Shown here piece by piece: positions 17,830-28,470 of a stretch of DNA of 64,000 nucleotides (within the stretch, counting starts at the first letter, position 1; every line of letters starts with the position of its first letter). The position numbers and the translations under genes are program-made. The notes beneath the pieces were generated by a model. It was given only the letters and a program-made list of their open reading frames with translations. It was not told the origin of the DNA and made no database searches. Source of the stretch: Methanolobus sp. UBA32. Lineage in GTDB: Archaea; Halobacteriota; Methanosarcinia; Methanosarcinales; Methanosarcinaceae. The stretch spans positions 1-64,000 of the forward strand of contig DAZF01000027.1 of NCBI GenBank assembly GCA_002507205.1, given 5' to 3'.

Positions 17830-18726
17830 ATGCAGGATGGAGATGGAAGAAGCAAAACTGCGGTAAAAGTGACCACTAACGGAATGGTCTTTAATATATT
17901 CCTTACTATTTTCAAGTTCATTGCCGGGATCTCAGGCAATAGTGCAGCAATGATTGCAGATGCTGTTCATTCATTTTCTGATTTTATTACTGATATCGTG
18001 GTAATTTTCGGCCTCAGGGCTGCCGGGAAACCTGCTGACCATAATCATCATTACGGTCATGGCAAAATCGAAACTCTTTGCGCAGCTTTTGTAGGTATTG
18101 TCCTCTTTATAATCGGATTAGAAATATTGCAGAGTGGTTTGAGCAAGATACTTTTTGTAGCCGGTGGTGGCAACCTTGAACAACCTGGAGCTATCTCCTT
18201 TATTGCTGCAGTAGTATCTATTCTTACAAAGGAAGGTTTATACCGCTACACACTGAGTGCCGGCAGGTCTATAAAAAGCGATGCAATGATTGCAAATGCG
18301 TGGCATCATCGTTCAGATGCATTCTCTTCTGTGGGAACAATGATAGGCATCGGTGGAGCAATGATCCTTGGAGGACGATGGGTAATTCTTGACCCTGTAG
18401 CAGCGGTCATAATGAGTTATTTCATATTCAAGGTCGCATTTGAAATCTCTTATACAAACATCAATGAACTCACAGAAGCAGCCCCTGATATTGATATTGT
18501 TAAAGAGATAAGTCATATTATCGTATCCACTGAAGGTGTCAGGGACTTCCACAAGCTCAAAACAAGAAAGATAGGTAGTAACATAGCAACTGATGTACAT
18601 ATTCAGGTAGATAGGGATCTGAGTCTCATCGAAGCTCATGACATATGCACTGAAGTTGAGAATCGGTTACGTGCAAAGTTCGGAATGGACAGTATACTGT
18701 ATATCCATTGCGAACCTGACATTTAA
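17830..18726 (+). CDS. Cation diffusion facilitator (CDF) family metal transporter
   Basis: A 298-residue CDF transporter that should export divalent metals (Zn, Mn, Fe or Co) by proton exchange. The N-terminal helices contain NSAAMIADAVHSFSDFITD, the HxxxD-type metal site, and DHNHHYGHGKIETL between helices. The second metal helix has ANAWHHRSDAFSSVG. The C-terminal cytoplasmic domain includes GVRDFHKLKTRKIGSNIATDVHIQVD and ends with an HCEPD-like segment. Family length is normal. GGAG lies upstream of the ATG at a rather long spacing. Metal specificity is not determinable by eye. Confidence 0.93.
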   Translation: MQDGDGRSKTAVKVTTNGMVFNIFLTIFKFIAGISGNSAAMIADAVHSFSDFITDIVVIFGLRAAGKPADHNHHYGHGKIETLCAAFVGIVLFIIGLEILQSGLSKILFVAGGGNLEQPGAISFIAAVVSILTKEGLYRYTLSAGRSIKSDAMIANAWHHRSDAFSSVGTMIGIGGAMILGGRWVILDPVAAVIMSYFIFKVAFEISYTNINELTEAAPDIDIVKEISHIIVSTEGVRDFHKLKTRKIGSNIATDVHIQVDRDLSLIEAHDICTEVENRLRAKFGMDSILYIHCEPDI

Positions 18727-18746
18727 TCAAAGAGATATATAGTAAT

Positions 18747-19034
18747 TCAGTCCGTGCAGATGCACGGATTCTTCCCGCATGTCGGACACTTATCTGGATA
18801 CTTCTCCAGAAATGCGGCTTCAAGATCGATGTTGTAGAGGTTCGCAATTGCAGCTATCCAGGCAAAACAGTCTGCAAGCTCCTCCCGGATGTTGTCCATA
18901 TCGTCTCTGCGGATGGCTTCTGCGAGTTCACCGATCTCTTCCACAAGCCAGAGAGTGGTGGCTGGTGCACCTCTTCTCCTGTCGTTGTGGGCGTAGAGGT
19001 CGTACATCCGTTTCTGGAATTCTGAGATTTCCAT
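18747..19034 (-). CDS. MazG-superfamily nucleotide pyrophosphohydrolase with CxxC tail
   Basis: A 95-residue all-alpha NTP-PPase. EEIGELAEAI and EELADCFAWI supply the E-x2-E and E-x3-D metal ligands of the MazG fold. The C-terminal ~20 residues add CPTCGKNPCIC, a small probable zinc-binding tail. It lies 15 bp downstream of hisF on the same strand. The MazG superfamily also contains HisE, the phosphoribosyl-ATP pyrophosphatase, so a histidine role is possible, but it may simply be a house-cleaning enzyme. Confidence 0.85.
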   Translation of the reverse strand: MEISEFQKRMYDLYAHNDRRRGAPATTLWLVEEIGELAEAIRRDDMDNIREELADCFAWIAAIANLYNIDLEAAFLEKYPDKCPTCGKNPCICTD

Positions 19035-19049
19035 GTCTTTCTTCCGTCC

Positions 19050-19871
19050 TTAGAGCCTTACAGGAATATCCTTTTTCCTGAGGTATTCCTTGGTGTCGTT
19101 GACAGTGTATTCCCCAAAGTGGAATATGCTTGCTGCAAGTGCTGCATCAGCTTTTCCTTTTGTGAAGCCTTCGTACATGTGTTCTGGATTGCCTACGCCA
19201 CCGGATGCGATGATTGGTATCTCCAGTTCATCGGAAAGTCTTCTTGTGATAGGGATGTCGAATCCGTCATAGGTTCCGTCCTTGTCCATACTGGTGAGCA
19301 GTATCTCGCCGGAACCAAGTTCCTCTACCTTCTTTGCCCACTGGACAGCGTCTATTCCGGTTGGCTGCCTGCCACCGTAGATTACAACCTCATACCATGC
19401 AGGGGTTCCGTCTTCAAGTTCAAGAACTGTCTTGTCAGGGTGGTCCTTAATGTTTGTATTCCTCTTGCAGTCGATTGCTGTGACGATGCACTGGGCACCG
19501 AATATCTCTGATGCTTCTTTGATAAGGTCAGGATTCTTTATGGCCGCGGTGTTTATGGATACCTTGTCTGCGCCTGCCCTGAGTATCTGGCGTATGTCTT
19601 CGATGGAGTTGATTCCCCCGCCAACGGTGAGCGGAATAAATACCTCATCTGCAGTTCTTTCGATGACCTTTACCATGGTGCCCCTTCCCTCGTGGGATGC
19701 GGTTATGTCAAGAAAAACAAGCTCATCGGCACCCTGTTCATTATACCTCTTGGCAAGTTCCACAGGGTCCCCTGCCTTTCTCAGGTCTACGAATTCTATT
19801 CCCTTGACTACGGTCCCGCCTTCCTCATCAAGCGTAACATCAAGACATGGTATGATCCTTTTTGTGAGCAT
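19050..19871 (-). CDS. hisF: Imidazole glycerol phosphate synthase, cyclase subunit HisF
   Basis: It acts with HisH to convert PRFAR to imidazole glycerol phosphate and AICAR in histidine synthesis. The start [12 protein letters not shown] is canonical and contains the catalytic Asp (LDV). Other motifs are [27 protein letters not shown], the second catalytic Asp region [11 protein letters not shown], and [16 protein letters not shown]. The length of 273 is the family standard, so the ATG is preferred over an upstream in-frame GTG. It is followed immediately by the MazG gene. HisH is not in the window. Confidence 0.97.
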   Translation of the reverse strand: MLTKRIIPCLDVTLDEEGGTVVKGIEFVDLRKAGDPVELAKRYNEQGADELVFLDITASHEGRGTMVKVIERTADEVFIPLTVGGGINSIEDIRQILRAGADKVSINTAAIKNPDLIKEASEIFGAQCIVTAIDCKRNTNIKDHPDKTVLELEDGTPAWYEVVIYGGRQPTGIDAVQWAKKVEELGSGEILLTSMDKDGTYDGFDIPITRRLSDELEIPIIASGGVGNPEHMYEGFTKGKADAALAASIFHFGEYTVNDTKEYLRKKDIPVRL

Positions 19872-20093
19872 GTGTGATATTGTCCCTTTCACTGCTTTTG
19901 ATTATCTTTATCTGCAAGGCTAACCGGCAGATGGTATATTTAATAAGAAGATATCGAGTTTTTATTTAATACTTGTTGTGTCTTGTTGCGACGCAGTGGA
20001 AATAGCCAGATATATAAGGGAACACTATCACATATTTATCAGCCAAGTTCGAAAAACATTGCATCCATATGCATATCATAAGCAGGTGGTAGT

Positions 20094-20726
20094 ATGGTTT
20101 TTCCTTTCACAGAAGAACAGTTCCTGAACAATTTTGCACAATATAATTCGGGCATATTTCCTGCACAGATATTCCTGTACTTACTTGCAGGACTTGCAAC
20201 CTACCTGGTATTCAATAAGAGAACGTTTTCAAACAGGTTCATCTCCGGGATACTGGCTTTCCTCTGGCTATGGACGGGTGTGGTCTATTATATAATCTAT
20301 TTTTCCGCGATAAACAAACCGGCCTACCTTTTCGGTATCCTGTTCATCATTCAGGCGCTTATGTTCCTGAAATATGGAATATTCGACAGGAAACTCTCTT
20401 TCAGATTCAACAAGGACAGATACGGATTTACCGGCATGGCAATGATCCTGTACGCTCTTGTACTCTATCCCATATTCGGTTATCTTCTGGGACATGTCTA
20501 CCCATACCAGCCGATATTCGGTGCGCCATGCCCCACAACTATATTCACTTTCGGGCTTTTGCTATGGATTCCATCAAAGCTGCCAAAAAGAATTCTTATA
20601 ATTCCCCTTATATGGTCCCTTGTGGGATTTTCGGCTGCGTTTGCCTTTGGTATTCTGGAGGATGTACTGCTGCTGGTGTCAGGTGTGGTGGCTGTTGGTT
20701 TGATATGGTGTAAAGACGAAAAATAA
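20094..20726 (+). CDS. DUF6064-like integral membrane protein
   Basis: A 210-residue protein with about six or seven membrane helices. It begins MVFPFTEEQFLNNFAQYN and includes FPAQIFLYLLAGLATYLVF, FLWLWTGVVYYIIYFSAINKP and a conserved-looking GAPCPTTIFTFGLLLW segment. These match my recollection of DUF6064. The function is unknown. AGGTGG lies 6 bases before the ATG. An ATATGCATAT palindrome lies about 20 bp upstream and may be a promoter or operator. It is monocistronic as far as can be seen. Confidence 0.75.
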   Translation: MVFPFTEEQFLNNFAQYNSGIFPAQIFLYLLAGLATYLVFNKRTFSNRFISGILAFLWLWTGVVYYIIYFSAINKPAYLFGILFIIQALMFLKYGIFDRKLSFRFNKDRYGFTGMAMILYALVLYPIFGYLLGHVYPYQPIFGAPCPTTIFTFGLLLWIPSKLPKRILIIPLIWSLVGFSAAFAFGILEDVLLLVSGVVAVGLIWCKDEK

Positions 20727-20916
20727 TACTATCATTCAATTTTCTTTTTTCTTGTATTGTATGAAGATTACATTATGTATTTAGGATCTTAACCAGAATT
20801 CATTTTATTTTCTGTAGTTCGTCAAATCAGAATTGGTATTTTAGGAGCTGATATAATATACTCTGGAAGTTGCAACTCAAAAGATATATGTTTCGATGTG
20901 ACATAACACTTTGATC

Positions 20917-21666
20917 ATGGATATTTTTAGCAAGATCTTAGGTAAGCACTCTACAAAAGATAAAATTAAGCAATGTGCAAAAAAAGCTTCAGAAATGAAT
21001 AGCAGGGCAAATGTGCTTGTCGAGATGGAAAAATTTGATGATGCTCTTATTTTATATGATAACTCCGCTGACATGTGGGAGAAAATTGGTGATTTTTTAT
21101 CAAAAGAGAATGTTGATGACAAAGCTCAGGAAGCATACAATAGGTCGATCGAGACAAAGTCCGGTAAGGGATTGGTGTATTTCAAGCTTGGAAGCTATGA
21201 AGATGCATTAAAATGCATCGAATCTATGTCAGAGTTATACCCGAAGAATGCTCTTAATTGGTCCAATAGGGGCATGGCACTCTTTCACCTTAAAAGGTAT
21301 GAAGAAGCGCTAGAATCTTTTGACAGGGCACTTGAGGTCGATCCGGAATTAACTGAGGCTTTATGTTCTAAGGGAAATTGCCTTGCCCGTCTTGAAAGGT
21401 ATGAAGAGTCTCTGGAATATTTTGATCAAGCCAGGGATAATGCAAATATAATGCATTTTAATTTTCCCCGTTTCACATGGTTCTCAATGACCGGCAGTTC
21501 AAATCTCAAGGCAGACGTTTCACAGGCGTGTTATTTCAAAGGTATTGTACTTTCCATGCTTGGAAGATATACAGAAGCCGTCGAAACTTTTGATGAAGCC
21601 CTTGAGGCCCGTCCCGTCTTTCCTGAAGCCCTTGATGCCAGAAAAGAAGCGCTATCACATATTTGA
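20917..21666 (+). CDS. Tetratricopeptide repeat protein
   Basis: A 249-residue helical repeat protein. After a charged N-terminal segment it contains about five TPR units. The clearest are NALNWSNRGMALFHLKRYEEALESFDRALEVDPE (split here by residue 34) followed by LCSKGNCLARLERYEESLEYFDQA, and YFKGIVLSMLGRYTEAVETFDEAL. TPRs mediate protein binding, and no catalytic motif is present. The ATG was preferred over a TTG two codons earlier. A hairpin follows the stop by about 20 bp and probably ends the transcript. Confidence 0.85.
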   Translation: MDIFSKILGKHSTKDKIKQCAKKASEMNSRANVLVEMEKFDDALILYDNSADMWEKIGDFLSKENVDDKAQEAYNRSIETKSGKGLVYFKLGSYEDALKCIESMSELYPKNALNWSNRGMALFHLKRYEEALESFDRALEVDPELTEALCSKGNCLARLERYEESLEYFDQARDNANIMHFNFPRFTWFSMTGSSNLKADVSQACYFKGIVLSMLGRYTEAVETFDEALEARPVFPEALDARKEALSHI

Positions 21667-21686
21667 TACATGTTTTCAGATGTTCC

Positions 21687-21718
21687 TACGGAAGGTGACT
21701 GTTAGCAACTCTTCCGTA
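21687..21718 (+). terminator. 8-bp perfect stem hairpin after the TPR gene
   Basis: TACGGAAG (21687-21694) pairs perfectly with CTTCCGTA (21711-21718) across a 16-nt loop, directly followed by an A-run on the plus strand. Position just after the TPR stop suggests transcript end processing or termination. Confidence 0.4.
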
Positions 21719-21952
21719 AAAATGCATGATAGATATTTGTTAAGGTTTTGATCATCTCTCTTATTTTCCTATTATTGTAGGAAAAACAGCCAGAATAGAA
21801 TATTTCCTGCATGAATTTGGATTTAGTTAGATAGTTGTTTGAGGTCGCCTGCGCTTCACCTGTCAGAGATATGCGGAGAAATTACTGGTTTCGGTCAGGA
21901 GAGATGTGTTTAAGGTCGTTAGGTGACTTTAAATCAATGAATTTCTTTTTCT

Positions 21953-22660
21953 TCAAACCAACAACACTGCAATAACTCCAGCCAAAAACACCCCGTCAAA
22001 AGTCCCCGCGCCGCCGATACTCACAACAGGAGCACCCAGCTTTGTAATAGCTCTCATGTTCAGCAGGTCGGCTCCTATCAGGGTGCCGAGGGTGCCGCTG
22101 GTGTAGGCTATAGCGAAGATGAGTTCGTGCTGGACATGGGTTGTGTAGACGATGATAACGGAGCTCAGGGCTGCGGCTATCGGGGGGAGTAGTGCAGGGG
22201 AGACGATGCCCACGCCTTTTACCGGTCTTGCCACACTCTTTGTTATCAGTGCAACGAACGCAGTGGCATAGATGGCGTAGATTGCGGCATCGGGGAAGAG
22301 GCTTAGCAGGTAGAGGGAGACTATCGTTGGGATGAGTGCTCCGCCTACGTTTATGGCTATGGTGGTCCTTGTCTTGTAGGTCTGCTTGAAAGGGATCCTG
22401 TATGAGACTCCGAAGACCTTTACGTATTTCTGGTTCTCAATGGGTGTCTCGGATTCGATGGTTTTCAGGGGTATATTGATACTGCTTCCGATAAGTGAGG
22501 CAAGAAGCAGGATAAGGGCATCGTTCCATGAAAAACCTATCTTTGCAAACGCACTGCTCACAAAACCAAAGAAAAGTACGGAAATGCTGAATGCAAGGAC
22601 AAAAGTGAGTATAAGCGTAAAAACGAAAGTAAAGGGATTATAGAATATCCGATGCCTCAT
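21953..22660 (-). CDS. DUF1614 integral membrane protein
   Basis: A 235-residue protein with about seven membrane helices. It contains segments typical of DUF1614: LLASLIGSSINIPL, NVGGALIPTIVSLYLL, PALLPPIAAALSS and the glycine-rich end GAPVVSIGGAGTFDGVFLAGVIAVLL. The family is common in archaea and of unknown function; transporter-like topology is inference. No clear ribosome site precedes the ATG, so the transcript may be leaderless. A 48-bp gap separates it from the DUF151 gene on the same strand. Confidence 0.82.
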   Translation of the reverse strand: MRHRIFYNPFTFVFTLILTFVLAFSISVLFFGFVSSAFAKIGFSWNDALILLLASLIGSSINIPLKTIESETPIENQKYVKVFGVSYRIPFKQTYKTRTTIAINVGGALIPTIVSLYLLSLFPDAAIYAIYATAFVALITKSVARPVKGVGIVSPALLPPIAAALSSVIIVYTTHVQHELIFAIAYTSGTLGTLIGADLLNMRAITKLGAPVVSIGGAGTFDGVFLAGVIAVLLV

Positions 22661-22708
22661 AGCATATTGTCCTTGTTAACACTATATACTTTTTTGGGTC
22701 ATACGGAA

Positions 22709-23167
22709 TTAAGCGAATCCTGAAATCGCCCTGGAACCCTGGAAATTATCCTTGCTGATGGCATCGCTGTTGAAAACTTCCTCACTTATCATGATAACGG
22801 CATCGCATCTCAGGGCAATAGCGATACAATCACTTGGACGGGCATCGAACTCCATACTTGTGCCATCCTTTTTCAGCGTTATCCTGGCGTAGTAGATGTT
22901 ATCGATCTTCTCATCTATCAGCACCCTCTCAACCTCTGCACCCAGACGCACCAGCATAGACAGGATGAGATCGTGTGTCATAGGTCTTGGCATGGTCTCA
23001 CTCTTCAGCACCGAATTGATAGACAGCGCCTCAGACTGGCCTATGTGTATGGGCATCAGGAGTCCTTCATCATCTTCAAGCATGACAGCCGGAACGCCCT
23101 TCCCGAAGATGTTGATCATGAACACCCCTTTCACAGTGACTTTTTTAATATTGTTTGCAGAATTCAT
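22709..23167 (-). CDS. Bifunctional nuclease family protein (DUF151)
   Basis: A 152-residue DUF151 protein. Typical segments are VFMINIFGKGVPAVMLEDDEG, LLMPIHIGQSEA, RPMTHDLILSMLVRLG, YYARITLKKDG and DARPSDCIAIALRCDAVI, the last being the most conserved block. Plant and bacterial members have been reported to have nuclease activity, but a physiological role in archaea is unknown. It is followed by the DUF1614 gene on the same strand. Confidence 0.9.
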   Translation of the reverse strand: MNSANNIKKVTVKGVFMINIFGKGVPAVMLEDDEGLLMPIHIGQSEALSINSVLKSETMPRPMTHDLILSMLVRLGAEVERVLIDEKIDNIYYARITLKKDGTSMEFDARPSDCIAIALRCDAVIMISEEVFNSDAISKDNFQGSRAISGFA

Positions 23168-23238
23168 ATTATTGACAACGGCCTTTCCCTTCTTATCTAT
23201 ATAATTCTATAAAATGCACTGATGCTTTATCATTATCA

Positions 23239-26200
23239 TTACTTAACACTTTCTTTTTGACCAAACCCACCTGCTCCGGGTGTCTCCACCACGAACAGGT
23301 CGCCCTCATTCATATCTACAAGGGCTTTTCCTTCAAGTTCCTCAATATCCCCGCCAAAGTCCGCACTCTCTCCCGCTCTTACAATGTAATTGTGCCCTGC
23401 CTTTCCGTCCTCTCCGCCACTTAAACCCGCCGGAGGGATTTTCCTGTGGCTCGAGATAATAGCTGCTCTCATAGGCCTGAGGAACCGTATCTTTCGCACA
23501 ACCCCGCATCCTCCGCTATATTCTCCTTCACCACCGCTTCCTTTCCTGACAGAGAACTCCTCAAGTCTCACCGGGAATCTCCATTCCAGCACCTCAGGGT
23601 CGGTTATCCTCGAATTTGTCATATGTGTCTGCACAGCATCTGTGCCATCAAAACCATTACCAGCACCGGAACCGCCGCAAATGGTCTCATAATACTGGAA
23701 CTCCCCGTCCCCGAAAGTGAAATTGTTCATCGTACCCTGTGACCCGGCCATCACTCCCAGCGCTCCGAAAAGTGCGTCAGCGATGTACTGTGAGGTCTCA
23801 ACATTTCCTGCCACCACAGCCGCAGGATATTCAGGGTTCAGTATGCTCTTTTCAGGAATCGTTATCTCAAGCGGCCGCATACATCCCTCATTAAGCGGTA
23901 TGTCCTGCTCCACAAGTGACCTGAACACATAGAGGACAGCCGCCTTGCACACAGCTACCGGAGCATTCATATTCCCGGCATGCTGCCCGGAAGTTCCGGT
24001 AAAGTCGATGTGTGCCATCCTCTCCCTGTGGTCAATGCTAACTTTCACATGGATAACTGTTCCGTCATCAAAGGAAAGTGAGTATTCCCCGTCCTTCAGA
24101 ACCTCGATAACCCTTCTCACCGATTCTTCTGCATTATTCATCACATGGTGCATGTATGCCTGAACCGTTTCCATGGAAAAGTGTTCCACGAGCTTCTCAA
24201 GTTCCCTGACACCTTTCTCATTGGCGGCAACCTGCGCCTTCAGGTCCGCGATATTCTGGAATGAGTTCCGTGCCGGATACTTTCCCGAGGTCAGCCACTC
24301 TTTCACCTCATTCTCAAGGAACTTCCCCTGCCAGACTATCCTCTGCCCGCTGGTCAGCACGCCCTCCTCATCGATGTGCCTGCTTTCTGGAGGTATGGAT
24401 CCCGGTGTCACTCCGCCAATATCAGCATGATGTCCCCTTGAAGCTACATAGAATGAAACATCGCCTTCATGGAAAACAGGGGTGATAACCGTAATATCGG
24501 GCAGGTGCGTCCCTCCTTCAAAAGGGGAATTGAGCATGAAAACATCTCCAGCTTCCATATCAGGGAATTTCCTGATTATCGACCTGACACTTTCGCCCAT
24601 AGAACCAAGATGGACAGGTATGTGGGGTGCGTTGGCTATGAGATTCCCCTCCTCATCAAAAAGAGCACATGAGAAGTCGAGCCTCTCCTTGATATTCACG
24701 GAATAAGACGTATTCTGCAATGTATATCCCATCTGCTGTGCAATGGACATGAACCTGTTATTGAATATCTCAAGCATCACCGGGTCAGCTTCTGTGCCAA
24801 CAGATTCCCTCTTTGACAGGGGTATGATCCTTTCAAGCACCAGTTCCTGATTATCCGTGATCTCAGCCTTCCATCCCGGCTCGATTATAACAGTAGTATT
24901 CGTTTCCACGATGATAGCAGGCCCCGTAATCCCGGTTTCCATCCCGGCAACAAGTTCTTCCCTCCTGTAAACAGGTGTACTGTGAAGAGCACCGCATGTG
25001 TACATGGTGGTATCAGGCAGCTTGCCTGCTTCCTCCGTGATAACATTTCCCACAATGGCCCCGTTCATCGTTTCCCCTGCACCGATGACTTCAGTGGAAA
25101 CAGCCTCTATCACAAGTTCCTTGTTTTCCATGGTAAAGCCAAAACGGCTCTTATGCTCATTTTCAAAGTGGTTCCTGATCTCTTCCTCGTTCCCAAGGTC
25201 AACAATAATAGAAGTTCCAGCATCCTGATACTTGACATGAACCTTATGCAGTGCACTTATATCCTTATCTGCAACGTCCTGCATGAGCATCTCTTCCCGT
25301 CCGCTCTTTTCCAGTTCAGTAGCAATGCCCCGGATTTCTGCTATAAGCTCTCTTCCGAGTTTCTTTTCCACAGCATGCTCTTTCATTATACGCTGGTCCG
25401 CAAGTCCCATTCCATATGCAGAAAGCACTCCTGCAAAGGGGTGTATCAGTATCCTCTTTATTCCAAGTACGTCAGCAACACCACATGCATGCTGAGCCCC
25501 TGCCCCTCCAAAACAGCAAAGGACGTAATCCTTTATGTCATACCCACGCTGGATGGATATCTTCTTGATGGCATTTGCCATGTTCTCAATGGCAATTTTC
25601 AGGAACCCTTCAGCAACCTGCTCAGCACTGTGCGTCTCTCCTGTAAATATGCTAACCTCTTCTGCAAGGGCAGAGAACTTCTCCTTCACAACTCCAGCAT
25701 CAAGTGGCATGTCGGCGCTGTGGCCGAAAACATGCGGGAAATGCTGTGGGTCTATCTTGCCAAGCATCAGGTTACAGTCGGTAATTGTGAGTGGTCCGCC
25801 CTTACGATAACAAGCGGGTCCCGGGTCAGAACCTGCGGAATCAGGTCCCACCCTGAACCTTCCGGCATCGAAATGAAGTATTGAGCCTCCTCCTGCCGCC
25901 ACTGTGTGAATATAAAGCATGGGTGAGCGCAGGTGAACACCTGCAACTTCCGTTTCAAAGCTCCTCTCATATTCGCCGTTGTAATGGGCTACATCAGTGG
26001 ACGTTCCACCCATATCGAAAGTGACAACTTTCTCAAAACCTGCCATTGCGGATGTTTCCACAGCCCCAACGATTCCACCGGCTGGTCCTGAAAGGATACA
26101 GTCCTTTCCTTTGAACTGTGCAGCCTCCACCAGTCCGCCGTTGGACTGCATGAACATTAGTTTTGTATAATCACCACCCGCTTCAAGGGTATCGGCTATC

Positions 26201-26883
26201 ATGTCTATATATCTTCGCAGCACCGGGGAAAGATAAGCATCTACAACAGTTGTCTCTCCGCTGCTTATAAGCTTCATCAAAGGGCTGACTTCGTGTGAAA
26301 GTGATATCTGGGTAAAACCAATTCCCTCTGCAATCTCCCTGAGCTGAAGCTCATGTTCGGGATAACGGTATGCATGCATAAGGACGATAGCAAGCGAGCG
26401 TATTCCGCGGGAATATATCTTTTCAAGTCCCTTCGCGGCATTCTCCATATCAAGAGCTATCAGCTCTTCGCCTGATGCACTGTAACGTTCTTTTATCTCA
26501 ATGACCTCATCATAGAGCAGGTCCGGCAGTTCTATCTTCAGGGCAAAGATGTCAGGTCTGTTCTGGTATCCGATCCTAAGTGCATCCCTGAAACCCTCTG
26601 TTATAAGCAGTGCTGTAGGCTCTCCTTTACGTTCAAGCAACGCATTTGTTCCGACGGTGGTTCCCATCTTGATGGATGATATCATCTCCGTTGGCATCGT
26701 GGATTCGGGTTCTATTCCAAGTAAGGTCCTGATACCGTGCATTGCAGCATCTTCATAATGTTCAGGGTCCACTGAAAGAAGCTTATGCGCAATCAGTTGT
26801 CCGTCGGGTTTGCGGGCAACAATATCGGTGAATGTACCTCCCCTGTCTATCCAGAATTGCCATTTTTCATTTTTTGAGGACAT
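23239..26883 (-). CDS. HyuA-HyuB fusion (hydantoinase/5-oxoprolinase family)
   Basis: A 1214-residue single-chain ATP-dependent amidohydrolase. Residues 1 to about 690 are HyuA-like: [11 protein letters not shown] (phosphate-binding start), [20 protein letters not shown] and [18 protein letters not shown]. From about 695 the HyuB half begins ([12 protein letters not shown]), with [30 protein letters not shown] and the closing GAGGFGQ. Most prokaryotes encode HyuA and HyuB separately; the fused layout resembles 5-oxoprolinase of eukaryotes and some bacteria. The substrate (5-oxoproline, hydantoin or another cyclic amide) cannot be assigned. It stands alone with its own promoter region. Confidence 0.92.
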   Translation of the reverse strand: MSSKNEKWQFWIDRGGTFTDIVARKPDGQLIAHKLLSVDPEHYEDAAMHGIRTLLGIEPESTMPTEMISSIKMGTTVGTNALLERKGEPTALLITEGFRDALRIGYQNRPDIFALKIELPDLLYDEVIEIKERYSASGEELIALDMENAAKGLEKIYSRGIRSLAIVLMHAYRYPEHELQLREIAEGIGFTQISLSHEVSPLMKLISSGETTVVDAYLSPVLRRYIDMIADTLEAGGDYTKLMFMQSNGGLVEAAQFKGKDCILSGPAGGIVGAVETSAMAGFEKVVTFDMGGTSTDVAHYNGEYERSFETEVAGVHLRSPMLYIHTVAAGGGSILHFDAGRFRVGPDSAGSDPGPACYRKGGPLTITDCNLMLGKIDPQHFPHVFGHSADMPLDAGVVKEKFSALAEEVSIFTGETHSAEQVAEGFLKIAIENMANAIKKISIQRGYDIKDYVLCCFGGAGAQHACGVADVLGIKRILIHPFAGVLSAYGMGLADQRIMKEHAVEKKLGRELIAEIRGIATELEKSGREEMLMQDVADKDISALHKVHVKYQDAGTSIIVDLGNEEEIRNHFENEHKSRFGFTMENKELVIEAVSTEVIGAGETMNGAIVGNVITEEAGKLPDTTMYTCGALHSTPVYRREELVAGMETGITGPAIIVETNTTVIIEPGWKAEITDNQELVLERIIPLSKRESVGTEADPVMLEIFNNRFMSIAQQMGYTLQNTSYSVNIKERLDFSCALFDEEGNLIANAPHIPVHLGSMGESVRSIIRKFPDMEAGDVFMLNSPFEGGTHLPDITVITPVFHEGDVSFYVASRGHHADIGGVTPGSIPPESRHIDEEGVLTSGQRIVWQGKFLENEVKEWLTSGKYPARNSFQNIADLKAQVAANEKGVRELEKLVEHFSMETVQAYMHHVMNNAEESVRRVIEVLKDGEYSLSFDDGTVIHVKVSIDHRERMAHIDFTGTSGQHAGNMNAPVAVCKAAVLYVFRSLVEQDIPLNEGCMRPLEITIPEKSILNPEYPAAVVAGNVETSQYIADALFGALGVMAGSQGTMNNFTFGDGEFQYYETICGGSGAGNGFDGTDAVQTHMTNSRITDPEVLEWRFPVRLEEFSVRKGSGGEGEYSGGCGVVRKIRFLRPMRAAIISSHRKIPPAGLSGGEDGKAGHNYIVRAGESADFGGDIEELEGKALVDMNEGDLFVVETPGAGGFGQKESVK

Positions 26884-26969
26884 CGTTCTCTCACATCGAA
26901 AACAGATTATTATAAAATACGCTATTCTGAATGTAACAATATTAAAAATAGTTTCGCAGTGAGTTGCCT

Positions 26970-27638
26970 CTACTTTTCTCCCCTGTGACTATTGTATATC
27001 TTGAAACCATGGTGTCCTATAAGAGGCACAAAGATCACTCCTCCCCAGTCCTGTTTTGTGACCTTGCCATCCATGGATTTCCTGATGATGTACAGACGCT
27101 GATAACCTTCTCCTTCCGGAAGCACCATTATACCGCCCGGCTTCAGCTGGTCTATAAGTGGTTTTGGTGTATCGGGTGCCGATGCTGTCACACATATACG
27201 GTCATAGGGTGCATGGTCGGGATAACCAAGGGAACCATCGCCCAATATAACTTCCACATTGGAGTATCCGGCTTTTTCCAGATTCTCCCATGCAAAGACA
27301 GCCAGCTTTTCAAGACGTTCAATAGAGTATATCTTCCCTTTTTCACCGATAATCTCTGCCATGACTGCTGCATTATATCCTGAGCCTGTGCCTATCTCAA
27401 GTATTTTTTGCCCTTCCTGAAGATCAAGAAGATCGCACATCATGGCAACCATGTGCGGCGCTGATATTGTCTGAGCATGCCCTATCGGCAATGGGCTGTC
27501 AACATAAGCCTGTGATATATGTACAGAAGGTACGAAACGATGTCTGGGTACCTTCCTCATTGCATTCAGTGTTTTATCACTGATCCTTTGTTCTTTGAGA
27601 GACTTTACCAGGAGCGCCCTTTCCCTTTCATACTCCAT
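26970..27638 (-). CDS. pcm: Protein-L-isoaspartate O-methyltransferase
   Basis: It methylates isoaspartyl residues so that aged proteins can be repaired. Motifs are HRFVP, the pre-motif [20 protein letters not shown], motif [18 protein letters not shown], and [26 protein letters not shown]. The length of 222 is typical. The gene starts inside the upstream zinc-ribbon gene (34-bp overlap), so translation is coupled. The ATG was taken as start since the N-terminal helix [16 protein letters not shown] is standard. Confidence 0.95.
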   Translation of the reverse strand: MEYERERALLVKSLKEQRISDKTLNAMRKVPRHRFVPSVHISQAYVDSPLPIGHAQTISAPHMVAMMCDLLDLQEGQKILEIGTGSGYNAAVMAEIIGEKGKIYSIERLEKLAVFAWENLEKAGYSNVEVILGDGSLGYPDHAPYDRICVTASAPDTPKPLIDQLKPGGIMVLPEGEGYQRLYIIRKSMDGKVTKQDWGGVIFVPLIGHHGFKIYNSHRGEK

Positions 27639-28258
27639 GCAGTTCTTCCTTCTCCCCAGCTTCTCTTCACTGCTTCTTCTGCAAATATCCTTTTGATGAA
27701 CTTTGCTTCCACCGCTACTCCGGTACGTGATTCGAGACTGCCATCTCTTATCTTGATCTTTTTGACCCTAATTTTTGTCCTGTCGACATCTTCTTCTTTT
27801 CCGACGATGAACTCATATCCGCCGGGAACTCTTTTTTGAATTGCTTCCGTCATTTTTCCACGATGAACAGCAATTTTTACGACAACTTCGTCAATAGCCC
27901 TGCCCCAAATGGTATTTATATCTGCAGCATTTGCTATTTTCGGCCTCTTGTCCCCGCACTCAATAGCAGTTATCAAAACAGGATATACTTCATCAGATTC
28001 CCCGTCATCTACAATTATCTCGTCATCTATGCTGACATTATCTTCTGATGTCAGTTTTGTCATCTGGGTGAAAGACTCTTCACCCTTACTGATTATTACC
28101 TTTATATTGAATGTCTTAGGTTTTTCAAATTTGGCCGGATGAACATTCCCGCATTCCTGACACTGGACAATTGTGTTCTGGCCTGATTTCAAAACATCAT
28201 GCAGCACACTCATCTTAGGTGAGCATGATGGACATACTACTTCCACTTCATCGTTCAT
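27605..28258 (-). CDS. HVO_0476-like zinc-ribbon protein
   Basis: A 217-residue archaeal protein with an N-terminal zinc ribbon (CPSCSPKMS... and [10 protein letters not shown]) and a C-terminal beta-rich domain including [19 protein letters not shown] and [19 protein letters not shown]. It matches the euryarchaeal HVO_0476-type family, of unknown function. It overlaps pcm, a neighbour it often keeps as far as I recall, which suggests a related housekeeping role. Four cysteines fit one Zn2+. Confidence 0.8.
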   Translation of the reverse strand: MNDEVEVVCPSCSPKMSVLHDVLKSGQNTIVQCQECGNVHPAKFEKPKTFNIKVIISKGEESFTQMTKLTSEDNVSIDDEIIVDDGESDEVYPVLITAIECGDKRPKIANAADINTIWGRAIDEVVVKIAVHRGKMTEAIQKRVPGGYEFIVGKEEDVDRTKIRVKKIKIRDGSLESRTGVAVEAKFIKRIFAEEAVKRSWGEGRTAWSMKGKGRSW

Positions 28259-28470
28259 ATTCTCAATGATGTCATTGTCTGGAGAATGTAAATAATTAAC
28301 TGCTTAGTGTGTGATTTTGAAGTCATTTAACTCATTTTCAGTCCATTATTTATTTTCAATAATTCAAAGTTTGTATTAATATTCGATGGCTGTACCAGAA
28401 TCGTTAATATAAGCCAGCACTAATTTTGATTTAGTAACTTTTTCCGGTAGGGGGAAAAGGGAGGCTTAGT

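Noticed and set aside
24982-25884. 300-residue open frame on the plus strand inside the hydantoinase fusion
   Set aside because: Antisense to a long, clearly conserved gene; its composition is a shadow of that gene and it has no ribosome site.
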